From positions 16,306,001 to 16,370,000 of the forward strand of contig CP075492.1 in assembly GCA_021613535.1 (NCBI GenBank): a stretch of DNA of 64,000 nt. The letters are read 5' to 3'. Below the pieces are notes generated by a model. The model saw only the letters and a list, made by a program, of their open reading frames with translations. It was not told the origin of the DNA and ran no database searches. Of this stretch, positions 9,914 through 21,700 are shown piece by piece (within the stretch, counting starts at the first letter, position 1; the number at the start of each line of letters is the position of its first letter). A program made the translations under genes and the position numbers. Source of the stretch: Adineta vaga. Lineage: Eukaryota; Rotifera.

Positions 9914-11113
9914 TTTACTGCTTTTGTAAAAATTCTAAAACGAGATTATCGTGATCATTATTTTAAGAAAAGAAATGAGTGAATAAATAATACTTCGTTA
10001 CTACTCTCGAAAATGATCGTTTCTCTTCTGTTATACAATTCCTTATTCTATCCGTGAGGAAGAAGGAATGCTATCTATGAGTAATCGAGACCTATTTCTT
10101 GACGACTGTTTATAGAAATCAAAACGATCATGATGAAATCATATTATTACATGTATCTTACCTGCTATTTTTTCTTTAACTCTTTCTCAGTATATATAGG
10201 ACCACATTTTTGGCCTAGACGAGATTTTTTCCATTCCTACCATGCTAACATCATCTGGGAAATGGGAAGATCCCTTATATTAATGCTTTGTCAGAATTGA
10301 ATAAGTCTCTCCCTTTCGTATGTATCCACAACATCAGACATCTTCTCGCATATTATACATATGTTTTACTCTTCGTTTTCCCATACACTTATGCCAGCCT
10401 ACCACTTAGTGGCAACTATATTATCAATGCTATCGTTGGACTGGGATATTTGCCAAACACTATATGAAGAAGGAAGAAAATACAGCGTAGTTACGATTTC
10501 TTTGAAAGAATAAAAATATATAAATCCTAATTCTCATAGTTCTTTACTGGCCCAGAAATAGCCAATTGAATAGTAGAGACGTCGATACATATAGTAAGTG
10601 ACCATAGTTTCAATATGTAATTGCTCATACAAACATTGTCTTTAAGTTCATGTGTTTAGAATCAGTTATTTGTTATTTTGAAACTTTTACAATCTGGATT
10701 AAAACGTCAAAAGAATTAGATGGTTTTCTACCTCGTATTCATTTACTACTCAATCAAATATGTTTGCATACTTTTACGATGAATCATTGAATCTATATGC
10801 AATTGACATATCCAAATTAGGAAAATCATTGTTTTCATCTTGTTTATTAATTGTTCTATTTTGTTTCACTTTATTAGGAATAACAAAACTAAATTAAATA
10901 CAAATAAGAAAGTTGTAGACAGGGTGCGACTGTGGGTGAATGAAAGATATGAGAACATCCACAACCACACGGTTCTGCTCTATTGTTTAATAATAAAAAT
11001 TGAAAGATCTTATTTTCGTCAAAATAAAAAAGAATCACACACACACACAATGTAAAATGAAAGCTGAATGCGAAAATCTCAATAATTGTTTCAATTATAA
11101 TATAAGTTGAACA
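9914..11113. other. Non-coding stretch
   Basis: I see no gene. It contains a short CA repeat at about 11036-11050 and otherwise unremarkable AT-rich DNA. Confidence 0.5.
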
Positions 11114-13613
11114 TTATTTTCTCATAATTCTTGTCATTCGTTGTTTATGTCTTGTTCTTGCATCCCTCTGTGATGCACCAAATGTATTAGAGAATTTTGT
11201 AAATGCAGCATACATAACTATAGCTTGTATTGGCATCATAGCAGCTAAGAATGCAGCATTTAGAATTGCAATTGGTTGAAGACAAATACTTTCCTATTTG
11301 ATTTTAGAGAAAAATAAAATTAGAACAAAAAAAACATTATTTAATACTTACAAAATCTTTTGGATCTAGAACAGCAACAGTCGATTCATTTGTTGAACTA
11401 GCTGCGGTTGGAGCTGGTGTTGCTGGAGCTAAATAAATAACGTAATAAGAAAATCTTCTTCTTCTTTCAAAATATAAAAAGTTTTCTTACGAGCTGTTGT
11501 GGGTGGTGTAGTTGTTGATGTCGTTGCTGTTGTCGTTAGTGGAATTGCAGTTGTTACAATAATACCAGTTGTTGTTAACTAAATAAAAATAAGATTTAAA
11601 AAAAAGAACTTATAGCATTGATTGAACTTACAGCAGTATTGATACTTGTAGTTGATGTTTGTTTTGTGGTAACTGTTACTGTAGTAAATGGTGTTGTCGT
11701 TGTTGTTGTTGTTGATGAACGCGCAGGATTCCAAATATTAAATACCCAAAATGTTGGATCATTGATTGGTGCAGATTCAGGACCTTTATAGAAAGATATA
11801 TTTTTTTCTTGTTATTCTTTCATATTAAGTATTACAACTTACCACAAAATTCAGTTCCACTTGCTACACCTGAAAAATAACAAAAAAAAGAGATAAAATA
11901 AGAAAGAAAGAAAGGAATTAGTACATACCACTGTCCATATTCACATAATAAAAAGCTCCAGCATCCCAAGGTGAAACAGGAAAACGAATAACAATTGTAA
12001 AACCAGTATATGTCACCTCTGGTTCCCAACCACAATCATATTTTCGTACAAGAGTACCATTACTATAATAAAAATAAATATATGTACCATTACGTGTCGG
12101 ACGATTGACTGAAATTGATGCTAAAATAAAACAAAATGAACTTATACTGCGTGATGATTATTAAATTTTGAGTAAATATATTACTTTGAATAGAAAAGAC
12201 AGTTTGATTTTGAAAGACAGTACCGATAGGTGAAGCTGTACCTTGAACCAATGTTGGTCGAATAACATCAGGTGATTTAAAACCGACTAAGAATGTAATA
12301 CACCATTGATTTGTTTGAATATTTGTATTATCAACAGCACCTATACAAACAGCTTGTGGACCATATTGACTACTGACAGGAAACCAGCTGAGAATGATTT
12401 GATAAATACCTACAAATAATTCATCGAACATATAGAAATCAAGACAAATGACATATCTACTGACCAGGACGTGGATTTATAATAGCACTTTTTTGCATAC
12501 CAACTGGAACACTAGAAACATACTCAGTAATACTTTTTCCAGGACAATAAACTTGAATAGTGACATATTCAGTGATATTGTCACCAACCAAAACACCAAT
12601 ACAAGCTTTAAAAAAAACACAAAAAATTAAATATGATAAAAGAGTTATCGATGAAGTTCGAAATTACCTCGATTCGGACGGTTACCAATGATTTCTGGTG
12701 GAGTAGAACAACCACTAGGAGCAGCATAACCATAAAATAGAAATTGAAGTGGTACTGAAGTCATCGGTTTATTTGCTGCAAGTGCTGCAGCATTATAAAA
12801 ATCTTCAATTTGTAATGCTGCTGCAACATACCAACCAGCAGTAGTAAGTGTAAATACAATTGTACAATTTTCTCCGATAAGATTAGCACCAGGTATACCG
12901 TTACACACATCAGCACATTCATCATATGAATTAATATTAGGCGTAAGTTGCTTTGACCATCGACATCTTAATATATCAGTTCCATCAAAATCAGACATTT
13001 GAACAACATGAACATGTTGAATATTGATTTCTTTGTAAAGAATAGGAAGACTAACAGCAATAGGACTTGTATTTAAATAACCATCTGGTCTAACAATAGT
13101 ACTGATTAGGCCAACAACAGACCAACTTCCATCACGTCCAACAACAAGATAGGAAAACCAAGCACCTCCAGTAAAAGCAACACTGAAGACAATATTAAGT
13201 GGTATTGTAAATGTCTGATAATATTCACCAGAAGCAACATCCAGAGGAGCACTAAAATCAGTGCAATATGTTGATACACTCATACTACTAAAATAAGAAC
13301 CACAACTGCCAGACACACAAGTCAATGAGCCGCCTCCAATCATGGGATTTTGAGCAGCAATTGTAGCAGGCGAACACACAGGAAAACCTGAACTACGACG
13401 CCATGACCATCGTTCTCGTACAATAACAGGAACGGAACTACCCGATGGAGTATTATTAAAAGGACGTCTAGAAGAAAAAAACATGTACAAATAAAGCTAA
13501 ACAAAAATTGTTAATATAACTAACGATGTAATTGTTCCACCACGAAAATGAGATGAATCGATAATAGAAATATATGGAAATAAACAGATGATAAGAAATC
13601 TAATGATCATCAT
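11114..13613 (-). CDS. Type I membrane glycoprotein with mucin-like Thr-rich stalk (ten exons)
   Basis: The exon model on the minus strand is 13525-13613, 12668-13467, 12465-12605, 12185-12409, 11929-12120, 11843-11869, 11632-11783, 11491-11578, 11352-11428 and 11114-11293. All introns are short GT-AG, phases agree, and the joined frame encodes 656 residues with no stop. It starts with a signal peptide (MMIIRFLIICLF) followed by HFRGGTIT, then a large Cys-containing ectodomain (RCRW, CADVC, GNRPNRACIG). A Thr/Ser/Pro-rich stalk over exons 7-9 follows, then a hydrophobic segment (AAFLAAMMPIQAIVMYAAF) and a basic tail (RDARTRHKQRM). This indicates a cell-surface protein with an O-glycosylated stalk. 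I believe similar HFRGGT proteins occur in other invertebrates, but I cannot name the family. It looks intact. Confidence 0.8.
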
Positions 13614-16159
13614 CTGCAGCATGAAAAAATGCAACGAATAAAATGAAACATAAATGCACTAATATTATGCTTTTTATATGTTTGTAATGTTATAATTGAG
13701 AAGAAACTAGACGTTTCAATCCGTTAACAAGCATTATTTGTCTTAACTACACATTCGTTGATGTTTTCAAAATACTTTCAAACATAAACAGAGTATAGAA
13801 ATGTTTTTTTTTCTACGCATAAGATTAAAGTTCCCAATAACAATCTTTTCCTTAATGGATCACTTAAGTTGTTAATGAAATATACGAAGAAATAAAAAGA
13901 CGCTTTAACAGAACAACAATTTGCTTCGAAGAACATTATAGTACGGTCAACATTCTCGGTACGCGTGATGAAATCGTGAAGAATGAAACAGCAAACAAAA
14001 ATCCATTTTCTTATATTGTACTCAAAGATAATAACTGCCAACGGTTCCAGTTTTGTTGAATAACACAAAAAAACGAAAGTACTCCGCGGTGCTCGCTGAA
14101 ATTCGTTATTTTTGCATACGAAAAGTACCAAATTTTATTTCAACTTTAGTTAAGAACATGAAACAATCGTAGCATTTGTCTCAAATACTTCTAAAAACAA
14201 AACGGAATAAAAGCATTAAGTCTCTTGAAATTTTGCCTACTGTCTGCAAGAATGTGAGTATTTCCAAATCATCTTTATGATCTTGAGATAAAAGTGAACG
14301 TATACAATTAACGGCACCGCCCTACCCTGCTCTATAGACATTTCTGGTTACTATATGAAAAGATGATGTTGAATGGTCTACAGTTAATACAAAAATGTTT
14401 ATAAAATTGAGAATATGAAACAATCGAATTTGTATTTCGAAAAAAACGATATAAAGAAAGTTCGAATAGATTGAGTTATTGTTATGATTTATCTTTACAA
14501 GGTTTATTTGATTGTCTTAAATATGAACGATCAAAACCAATTTATAGTCTTAAAATCAATCCACATCGGATGTAATTATGTGCGTTCAAATGTAGTATAG
14601 ACACAGAAAAGCATCACTACAAAACATTTTCCGAATAATCATTTAATTTACATTTTATTCTTAAAGAATTTATTGTTGTAACAGTTACTAGGAAAATCGC
14701 CCAGTACTTCGTTCTCTTAGTTAATACACTTTATATTGTTATTTGTTTAAATGTAAGTTTCAACAGGATTCTTCAGAATTGCTCATCATAGAATAAGATG
14801 CTAAAAGAACTTCTAATATAATTATAAGTAGTTAAGTAGTAAAGACATAGACAAGGATGAGTAATTCACTATAGTACCTTTCTTATTATTGCGCTGATGC
14901 ACAGTTCTAATATTAATACAATACAATGAAACAATACGTTTATGGAAATCTTTGGTTTATGGAGAATGTGTATGAGTGAAAGAACGAAAAAATGACTGGA
15001 TGAAGTATGAGATTAATCCTGGTAACACATGCCTTTGCGAAACAATATTCTATTTCATAATTTTTGACGAAAGTTCTAGATCTGTGGAATTTTCTCTAAA
15101 ATATAAGAGAGAGAGAGAAGAATTAAGAGTACAATATTTTAACATACATTCTTTGTCTAAATTTCACATCGGTTCAGTTGAGCAAAAGCTAGAGTAACAG
15201 AATAAAAAACGGAAAGCATATTTCTAACACTAAAATAACATTATGAGAGCTTTCGAGATCTTATGAAAACAGAAATCTTTCCATCATATCTAAATGATGA
15301 CTATAGAAAATGAGACAAAGCAAAGTTACTTAATGATTTTTTTCTAAGAAAATACTTTTTCGACAACAACTTACAGAATCGAAATAAATGCACGGTAGAT
15401 CTAGTTTGTATGTAAATCTTAGAAACAGATCTATTTTGATTCTTGTGATCTTCCTTCTTACGTCTTTCACGTTCGTTCCGTGTTACTATCTGCTTTTATT
15501 CTAAGGATTCTGTTTCTATCTGTTGCACGCTACAGTTCTTTGTAATCTGATGTGTAAACATGCGTATGTACAATTGGAGATCTCACAACATTTAGAGACA
15601 CTAGGGACATGCAAGTTGGAAATTTCCCGAGTATGAATACTTTGTATGCATTGTTTGGGTTTAAGCAAAGTTGAATTGTTCTAATGAAAACAAAAGATCT
15701 AGTAGCTCCATTGTATATACGATGATACTCAACGTACAACGATTCATTTGACTTCTATATAATTGCTCGGATAAAAGAATATTCATTTGTCTCATATAAT
15801 GTTCATATGACTTAACCGAGTGTCTGTATTTCATAGATACAAACGATAATCTGTTTATCGTCAATGAAAGAAAAGAATAGTTCACATTTACATAAAACTA
15901 CATATTTTCTAATTTCGGTTTTCTTTTCGAAAACCTCTATATTGACCATAGTTGTATTACTCTTGATTTCTAGAACATTTTCATATTCAAAGGTATACAA
16001 TACAAGAATGAAGAGAATTTCTGAATGTGTGCTTCTATAGAAGTATGCTATCCATTTCATCGAGATGAATGTATCTTTCTATTTGGGTTCGCTGTTACAC
16101 CTATACTTATTCCTTTTCCAACAAGCAGCTTTATTTCTTTCTAACATAGAAAACTAAAC
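13614..16159. other. Long non-coding stretch
   Basis: About 2.5 kb with scattered short chance frames on both strands and no domain or splice structure I can support. A stretch near 15560-15640 weakly resembles one near 52600-52680 (shared ATGTACAATTG, GAGACATTAGA-like words), which may be an old dispersed repeat or a related promoter region. Confidence 0.5.
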
Positions 16160-16490
16160 ACAAATTATAGTATTCTTTTTTCAAGTTCCAAGTTTTTTCT
16201 CATGAGTTGAAGATTAGGATGAGTTTATGGTAATGATTGTTGTCCAATTTGCACAGCAATAGCGTAAAATGAAAGTGCTTTTGGATAGTCACCCATACTT
16301 TTATACACACTACTGACGTTATTGTAGGATAAAGCCAAATCTGGGTGATTGTTTGGAAGTGATTGTTTTCGAATTTCAAGAGCTTTTTCAAACAATGAAA
16401 GGGCTTTTGGATATTCACCCATCCTAATATACACAATACCGATGTTGTTGTAGGATGAAGCCAAATCTGGGTGATTGTTGTTGAATTTCG
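16160..16490 (-). pseudogene. Out-of-frame TPR tail of the ART gene
   Basis: Downstream of the frameshift, the other frame reads two more TPR units (ASSYNNIGIVYIRMGEYPKA and LSYNNVSSVYKSMGDYPKA), each followed by the usual linker (KQSLPNNHPDL). After a further SLP there is an in-frame TAA, then THPNLQLM and a Lys/Glu-rich end resembling a normal C-terminus of such proteins. The tail therefore carries two independent breaks. It would be translated only if the frameshift were an assembly error. Confidence 0.75.
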
Positions 16491-18076
16491 AGAGCTTTTT
16501 CAAGAAATGAAACTGCTTGTGGATAGTCAGCCATTCTGTAGGACGCATAACCGATGTTGCTGTAGGATGAAGCCAAATGAGGATGATTGAGTGAAAGTGA
16601 TTGTTCTCGAACTGCAAGAACTTTTTCACAGAATGTTACTGCTTCTTTATATCTTCCTTGATTGCATCTGATGGAAACAAGGATGTCGTAAATTGAAACC
16701 CGTTCACTCGTATTCTTTAATTGATTGAATAGCATTTCACAAATTTTCTCAGATATGCCATCTTGATTTAATTTATCCAAGACTAAACACAATCTATGCC
16801 ATCCAACTGAATTTGGGAGAGTCTCTTTTCTTATAGAATCAGTAAGTTTACTCAGTTGTTTGTCATTATCGCTCGTAAGTATCAAATTCACTTCTTGAAG
16901 TCTAGGACTCGCATCTATTTGCTTGATATCATGAATGCGAAACACACTGTGCATAGAGAACAACACTTCATCTTCATCTTGAAAGAAACTGTCATCATGA
17001 ATAAAGGCAAAAGGTGATGAGGATGAACCGGAGTGAGCCTCTATAACGAAGAGAATGCCTACTAAGTCAGGATTGCTGGCACTACTTTTGGCAAGAAAAA
17101 GCGGCATGTCCCGTTTTGCGCTTGTCGATAAAAAGTTATTGAATAACATCAATCCACCTTTGGACTTTGTCATTTCATCGAAATCTGCCTTTGACAAACC
17201 TTGACCACGATAAACTGTGAACATGTGATTAGAAGAATGATGACCAAGTTGTTTTTTATGTAGCTGTTCAATATGTCGATGAAGGTCATTGATGAAAAAA
17301 CTCATCCGCACAATGATATCTCCATCCATCATTCGTAATGCACCATTGAGCATTGAATACAAAGCACTTTCTCTTGTGTACCACCATATTGGTGTTTTTT
17401 GATGATATTTACGAACTAATTGATCAATGTCATCCAGTTCTTTGTCATTGTCAACAAATGCATTAGGACAATGCTTTATAAATTCTTTAATGTGATGATC
17501 TTCAAAATCAATAGTCAATAAGATTTCTTTGATAATTTGCGTGTACATAAAAGATGGATCTAGTTGATCCAACCGTTTCCCCGATGCCATGAAGCTCATG
17601 TGTATAGCGTTCTGTTCAGTTTGATCTGTTGCTTCTTTGATGGCTTGACAGAGTGATGGTATATCTGTGAAGACACCTCTTATCTTTGACCAGTCTTTCA
17701 TCCATCCTTCATAAAACTGGTTCTTGTGACGAAAAATGAAAATGGAATTCAATTGACAAATATCATGAATACATGGTACGAGACTTTGGGCAACCGATTC
17801 AGAAATGATCATGAACACTTTTTTGTCGTTGATGTCGAGGATAGATTCGATGCATTCGTCATTATCTGTGAATACGTTGATGCTATTGACAGCATTTTGA
17901 AATTGTTGAATTCTACTTTGACAATGATCATTGTTGCTATCAAAATGTTTGTCTAACCAGACTGCAACGACAGTTCGCATCTTCTGAATATCGATACGTC
18001 GGCGTTCGTTTGTAGCTTTGGAAGTTCCTGTCACTTGTTCATCATGTATGATACTGTTGAAATTTTCGGTGGTCAT
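16424..18076 (-). CDS. Arginine-type ADP-ribosyltransferase with TPR tail, truncated by a frameshift
   Basis: The 550-codon frame has an N-terminal region (about residues 30-230) of a type I associate with bdelloid ART proteins (for example DWSKIRGVFTD). An ADP-ribosyltransferase domain follows at about residues 235-400. The catalytic triad is readable: R in VYRGQ, S in FLSTSA, and E-x-E in EDEVLF, the R-S-ExE pattern of arginine-specific mono-ADP-ribosyltransferases. TPR units of the kinesin-light-chain type begin near residue 460. At about 16485 a 14-nt stretch expected from the repeat consensus is missing between short CAACAATC-type repeats. This shifts the frame, and the natural tail ends in about 15 unrelated residues. 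The catalytic part may still be made. Confidence 0.8.
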   Translation of the reverse strand: MTTENFNSIIHDEQVTGTSKATNERRRIDIQKMRTVVAVWLDKHFDSNNDHCQSRIQQFQNAVNSINVFTDNDECIESILDINDKKVFMIISESVAQSLVPCIHDICQLNSIFIFRHKNQFYEGWMKDWSKIRGVFTDIPSLCQAIKEATDQTEQNAIHMSFMASGKRLDQLDPSFMYTQIIKEILLTIDFEDHHIKEFIKHCPNAFVDNDKELDDIDQLVRKYHQKTPIWWYTRESALYSMLNGALRMMDGDIIVRMSFFINDLHRHIEQLHKKQLGHHSSNHMFTVYRGQGLSKADFDEMTKSKGGLMLFNNFLSTSAKRDMPLFLAKSSASNPDLVGILFVIEAHSGSSSSPFAFIHDDSFFQDEDEVLFSMHSVFRIHDIKQIDASPRLQEVNLILTSDNDKQLSKLTDSIRKETLPNSVGWHRLCLVLDKLNQDGISEKICEMLFNQLKNTSERVSIYDILVSIRCNQGRYKEAVTFCEKVLAVREQSLSLNHPHLASSYSNIGYASYRMADYPQAVSFLEKALEIQQQSPRFGFILQQHRYCVY

Positions 18077-18705
18077 TATTTTTTTGATTATTCGACACGT
18101 CGATACAGTGGATTGCAGTTATTTTAAAAAGTCCCGCTAAGAATAATTCTATTTTTATTCTTTTAACGGGTCCCTTTCTTCGTTTGTAATCGGCAGTGTT
18201 CGTCTTCTTATAATACTTAACTTTTTGTTAAAAACAAGAAGAGAGGACAAAAGACAGACGTTGACTGATAACACTGAAGGAACGAAAATATTTCAAATAA
18301 ATTCACATTTGAATAGATAATTACCAAAATAGTTTATGAAAAAAATGCATGCTTTTTCTTTTTGTTCTTATCTCTGATGTTGTTTTAGATTCGAAAGTTA
18401 GAAAAAATAATGATATAATCAAGTACAATATGAATTACACAATTGCTTTGCATAGTTTATGTAAATAAGAATGGGTGTGGGTGAGGTTGTGGATAAGAAA
18501 AAACACTCACTCACATCCTCAATTTAAGTTTTTTGTAATTTCGACTTAATAAGAACTTACTATCAACCTCGACTAAAAACTTATTTTATTCGATACTTCT
18601 TTGGATACTTAAAAAATCAAAGTCGATTTTAGTTGAACAATGAATAGAAAGGAGTTTTTTAATGTTCAATAAAGTTAATAATGCGAATTGTATTCTTTCT
18701 TGTCA
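18077..18705. other. Intergenic spacer with a telomere-like hairpin
   Basis: This lies between the ART gene start and the 3' end of the NO VEIN-like gene. The only structure seen is a hairpin at 18471-18531 (GGGTGTGGGTGAGG arm facing CACTCACTCACATCCTC). Confidence 0.6.
18471..18531. repeat. Telomere-like hairpin
   Basis: The G-rich arm GGGTGTGGGTGAGGTTGTGG is followed by an A-rich loop and the C-rich arm CACTCACTCACATCC. It belongs to the same dispersed family as those at 9166, 22914, 24667, 29816, 40320 and 52745. Confidence 0.7.
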
Positions 18706-21700
18706 TCAATTCAAATCATTGTTTATTAAAACATTCATTTTCAGGTCTAATTGTCGTTTATCAGATAAATTTAATTTAATATCTTTAAGAATTGTCAATG
18801 AATGATTAATTAAATTGACTCGATATATATAATAGGTGTTGGGATATTTCAATATTTCTTCTACTTCTTGTATAGAAATTGAAAATTGATAATTGTCATT
18901 ACGTTTTGAGGTTGTTTTAACTTCAATTCGATGTGTATCTTGAGATTTATCACTAAAATTAATTTCAATATCATACGGTAATCCTGTTTCACCAGTTTTA
19001 TTCAGCCATTCTATTAACACTTTGTCATTCGAACGATATAAATTTTCAAGATGTTTAAAAACTAATTCTTCTCCTTTGCGTCCAACTTGTCGAAGATATT
19101 CTTCATCTATTTCTTCATCATTCTTTTGTATCATATCATCCTCATCTGGTATCTTTAAATGACTAAGATCAATATGTTCAAATTTGGCTATATTCTGTTT
19201 CTTCGGTTTGAAATTTGAAGCGAAATCTAAGAAAATGAGAAATTATTATTATTATTTCAAACAAACACAAAAGACAACTTACCGGATCGTTGATGTTCTT
19301 CTCGTCTAATTGTTGTGGATCGATTATTATCCTTCAGATTAACATCAGTTGTTTGTTTATTTGTATTCTCTTGCAGATTATTATTATTATTAATTTGTGA
19401 ATTAGATGATTTCTGTTTTACTTTTGATTTAGGTATTTTAATTTCTTCTTCATCATATATTTCAGCAGCTAATGTTCGAACAACTGGACGTTTACAATCT
19501 GTATCACTATCATCAGTATCTTCTTCTTCTTCTTCTATTTTATTTTCATCGATCTCTTCATTATTTTCGTTGATTTTCCACATTAATTTGAATTCATCAT
19601 CATTTACTATATTTGTTAGTAATTGATTTTTTGAATAAGCTGTTAATAACTTTCGATAATATTTATCTAATTTATCACGTTTATATTGACATTCTTTAAT
19701 AGTATCATGAATAATAAATTGAATCATTGTATCAATACTTTGTGAATAATGTTGTGAATTTAACAGATAAAATTTTTTCAATTTTTCATCAAGATAACAT
19801 TGATAGAGATGATCGAATGATATATCTTTATAATTAAATGTTACTTTAATATTATCAACAGTGAAAAATTTCATTTGTGAAAATATTTCATTTAATTTTC
19901 GTTTGTTATATGATTCATCAAACATATCTGTTTCAGTAAATAAAAATTTAGAAACAAATGGTAAGGTTTTTTCATAAAATTGTTTTAAAGTATCAGATGT
20001 TTTTATATTTGTAACATCAACAGTTGATTTTAATACTTCAGAAAAGTTTTTCAATTGAAATTGATCAAGAAATTTTCGTCCATTTGTTGTCAAATCATAT
20101 TCTAAATCAAAAGAAAACAATTTCCATGGCAGTTACTTCTTTATCGAACTATAGTGTTTTTACACTTCTGAATGAATTAGGTATAAGCCGATTCGATAGG
20201 AACTTGAAAGTAGAAATCCACCGATTATACAATCTGAATATGTATGAATTCATAGTGAGATGATTACTGGATTCCTCTATTCTGAAGTTCCCACCATTTT
20301 TAGATCACAAAAAATGTCGAATAATAATAGAAAAACTATACCGGGTAATTTAATAATTGGTAAATATTCTGACTCGAACAATTGTGCCACATTCTTATCA
20401 TCGGGAATAAATGGTTTATCATTCATTTTTATCCATCCAAATCGTGTCATACTTGGTATAAGAGACTGTTGTTGAAAAAAATCTAGAAAATAAAAAGGAA
20501 AAACTAAGTATTGGGAATCTCTATGATCGAAATACTTACCGATAATAGTATTATTGTCTTCATCCTTCAAGTTTTCAAATATTTTCCAAATATTATTTGT
20601 TATTTCATCAGTAATTTCTTTTTGTGAATAATTTTTCAATAATTCCAAATAAGAATTGAAATTTGGTGTCAAGGGTATTCTTAATATATCTATGAATAAT
20701 CTTTCTAATTCTTTATAAAAATATTTCATTAAATAATGTTCAGGTAATAAATGTGTTGGATCATCCCAGATTACTTCATTAATAAATAAAAATTCACCAT
20801 AACATAGATCAGTATTATTTGATGTATAAGAATTAGGTAGAAAAAAATTGGCCATTTCATATAGCGTTTATCATTCGTTAATTCATTGTAAAGAAAATTA
20901 TATAAACTACTCATAATTAATGGAGTTTCAATGAATTTTCGTCGATATGGTTGTTTTGGCGGATTATCTAATAGAATATTGATTCTTTCTCGTTTAGCAT
21001 TTTCATCCATATTAGATATATCAATATTTGATAATGATGTATATGTCGAAGAGTTAATATATTCTAATAATCTTAAAATCACATCTTGTGGTGTAATTCC
21101 ATCGTTTATATTTAGTGTAAAAATCAATTCTGAATGTAAATGTATACTTTCAATGTAAGGAAAATAATGAATAAATATGTCAGCGTAACTCTGAGTACGT
21201 CGAATGAAAACATTCATAGGTTGCTTTAATTTTGTTGTCGAATTTTTCGTTATTTCTTTTGTTTGTTCATTATAAATATATTCAATACATGTAGCTGATA
21301 TCCAATTAAATCGTTTTAAATCTATGCAAAATGTTGAATCAACTTCTTCTAATCGATATGGATTGTCTGCTAAAAATATACCGACGCGAAAATAATGTCG
21401 AATTTTTTCCCATTTTTTATTTATATATGCTAATAATTGATAACATGTATCATGATAAAGACTAGGATGTTCAGAGCAATGTTTTTCACCATCATGAAAT
21501 ATTTCCTTGAATTCATTACATACAAAATCATTGATTTTATATTCACTAATATTCTTATAATCTTTACGAAATCCTTCTTCATAATGTTCCCATGCTGTTC
21601 CACGTATTTGGCCTATAGAAAGAAATATTATATTGTCGTAAAACTTTATTCAAAAACTATTTTATTCAGATGATTTGACTGATCTAAATATAGACTACTC

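Noticed and set aside
13778-14131. 117-codon minus frame
   Set aside because: No recognisable feature, and it sits in AT-rich spacer; probably chance.
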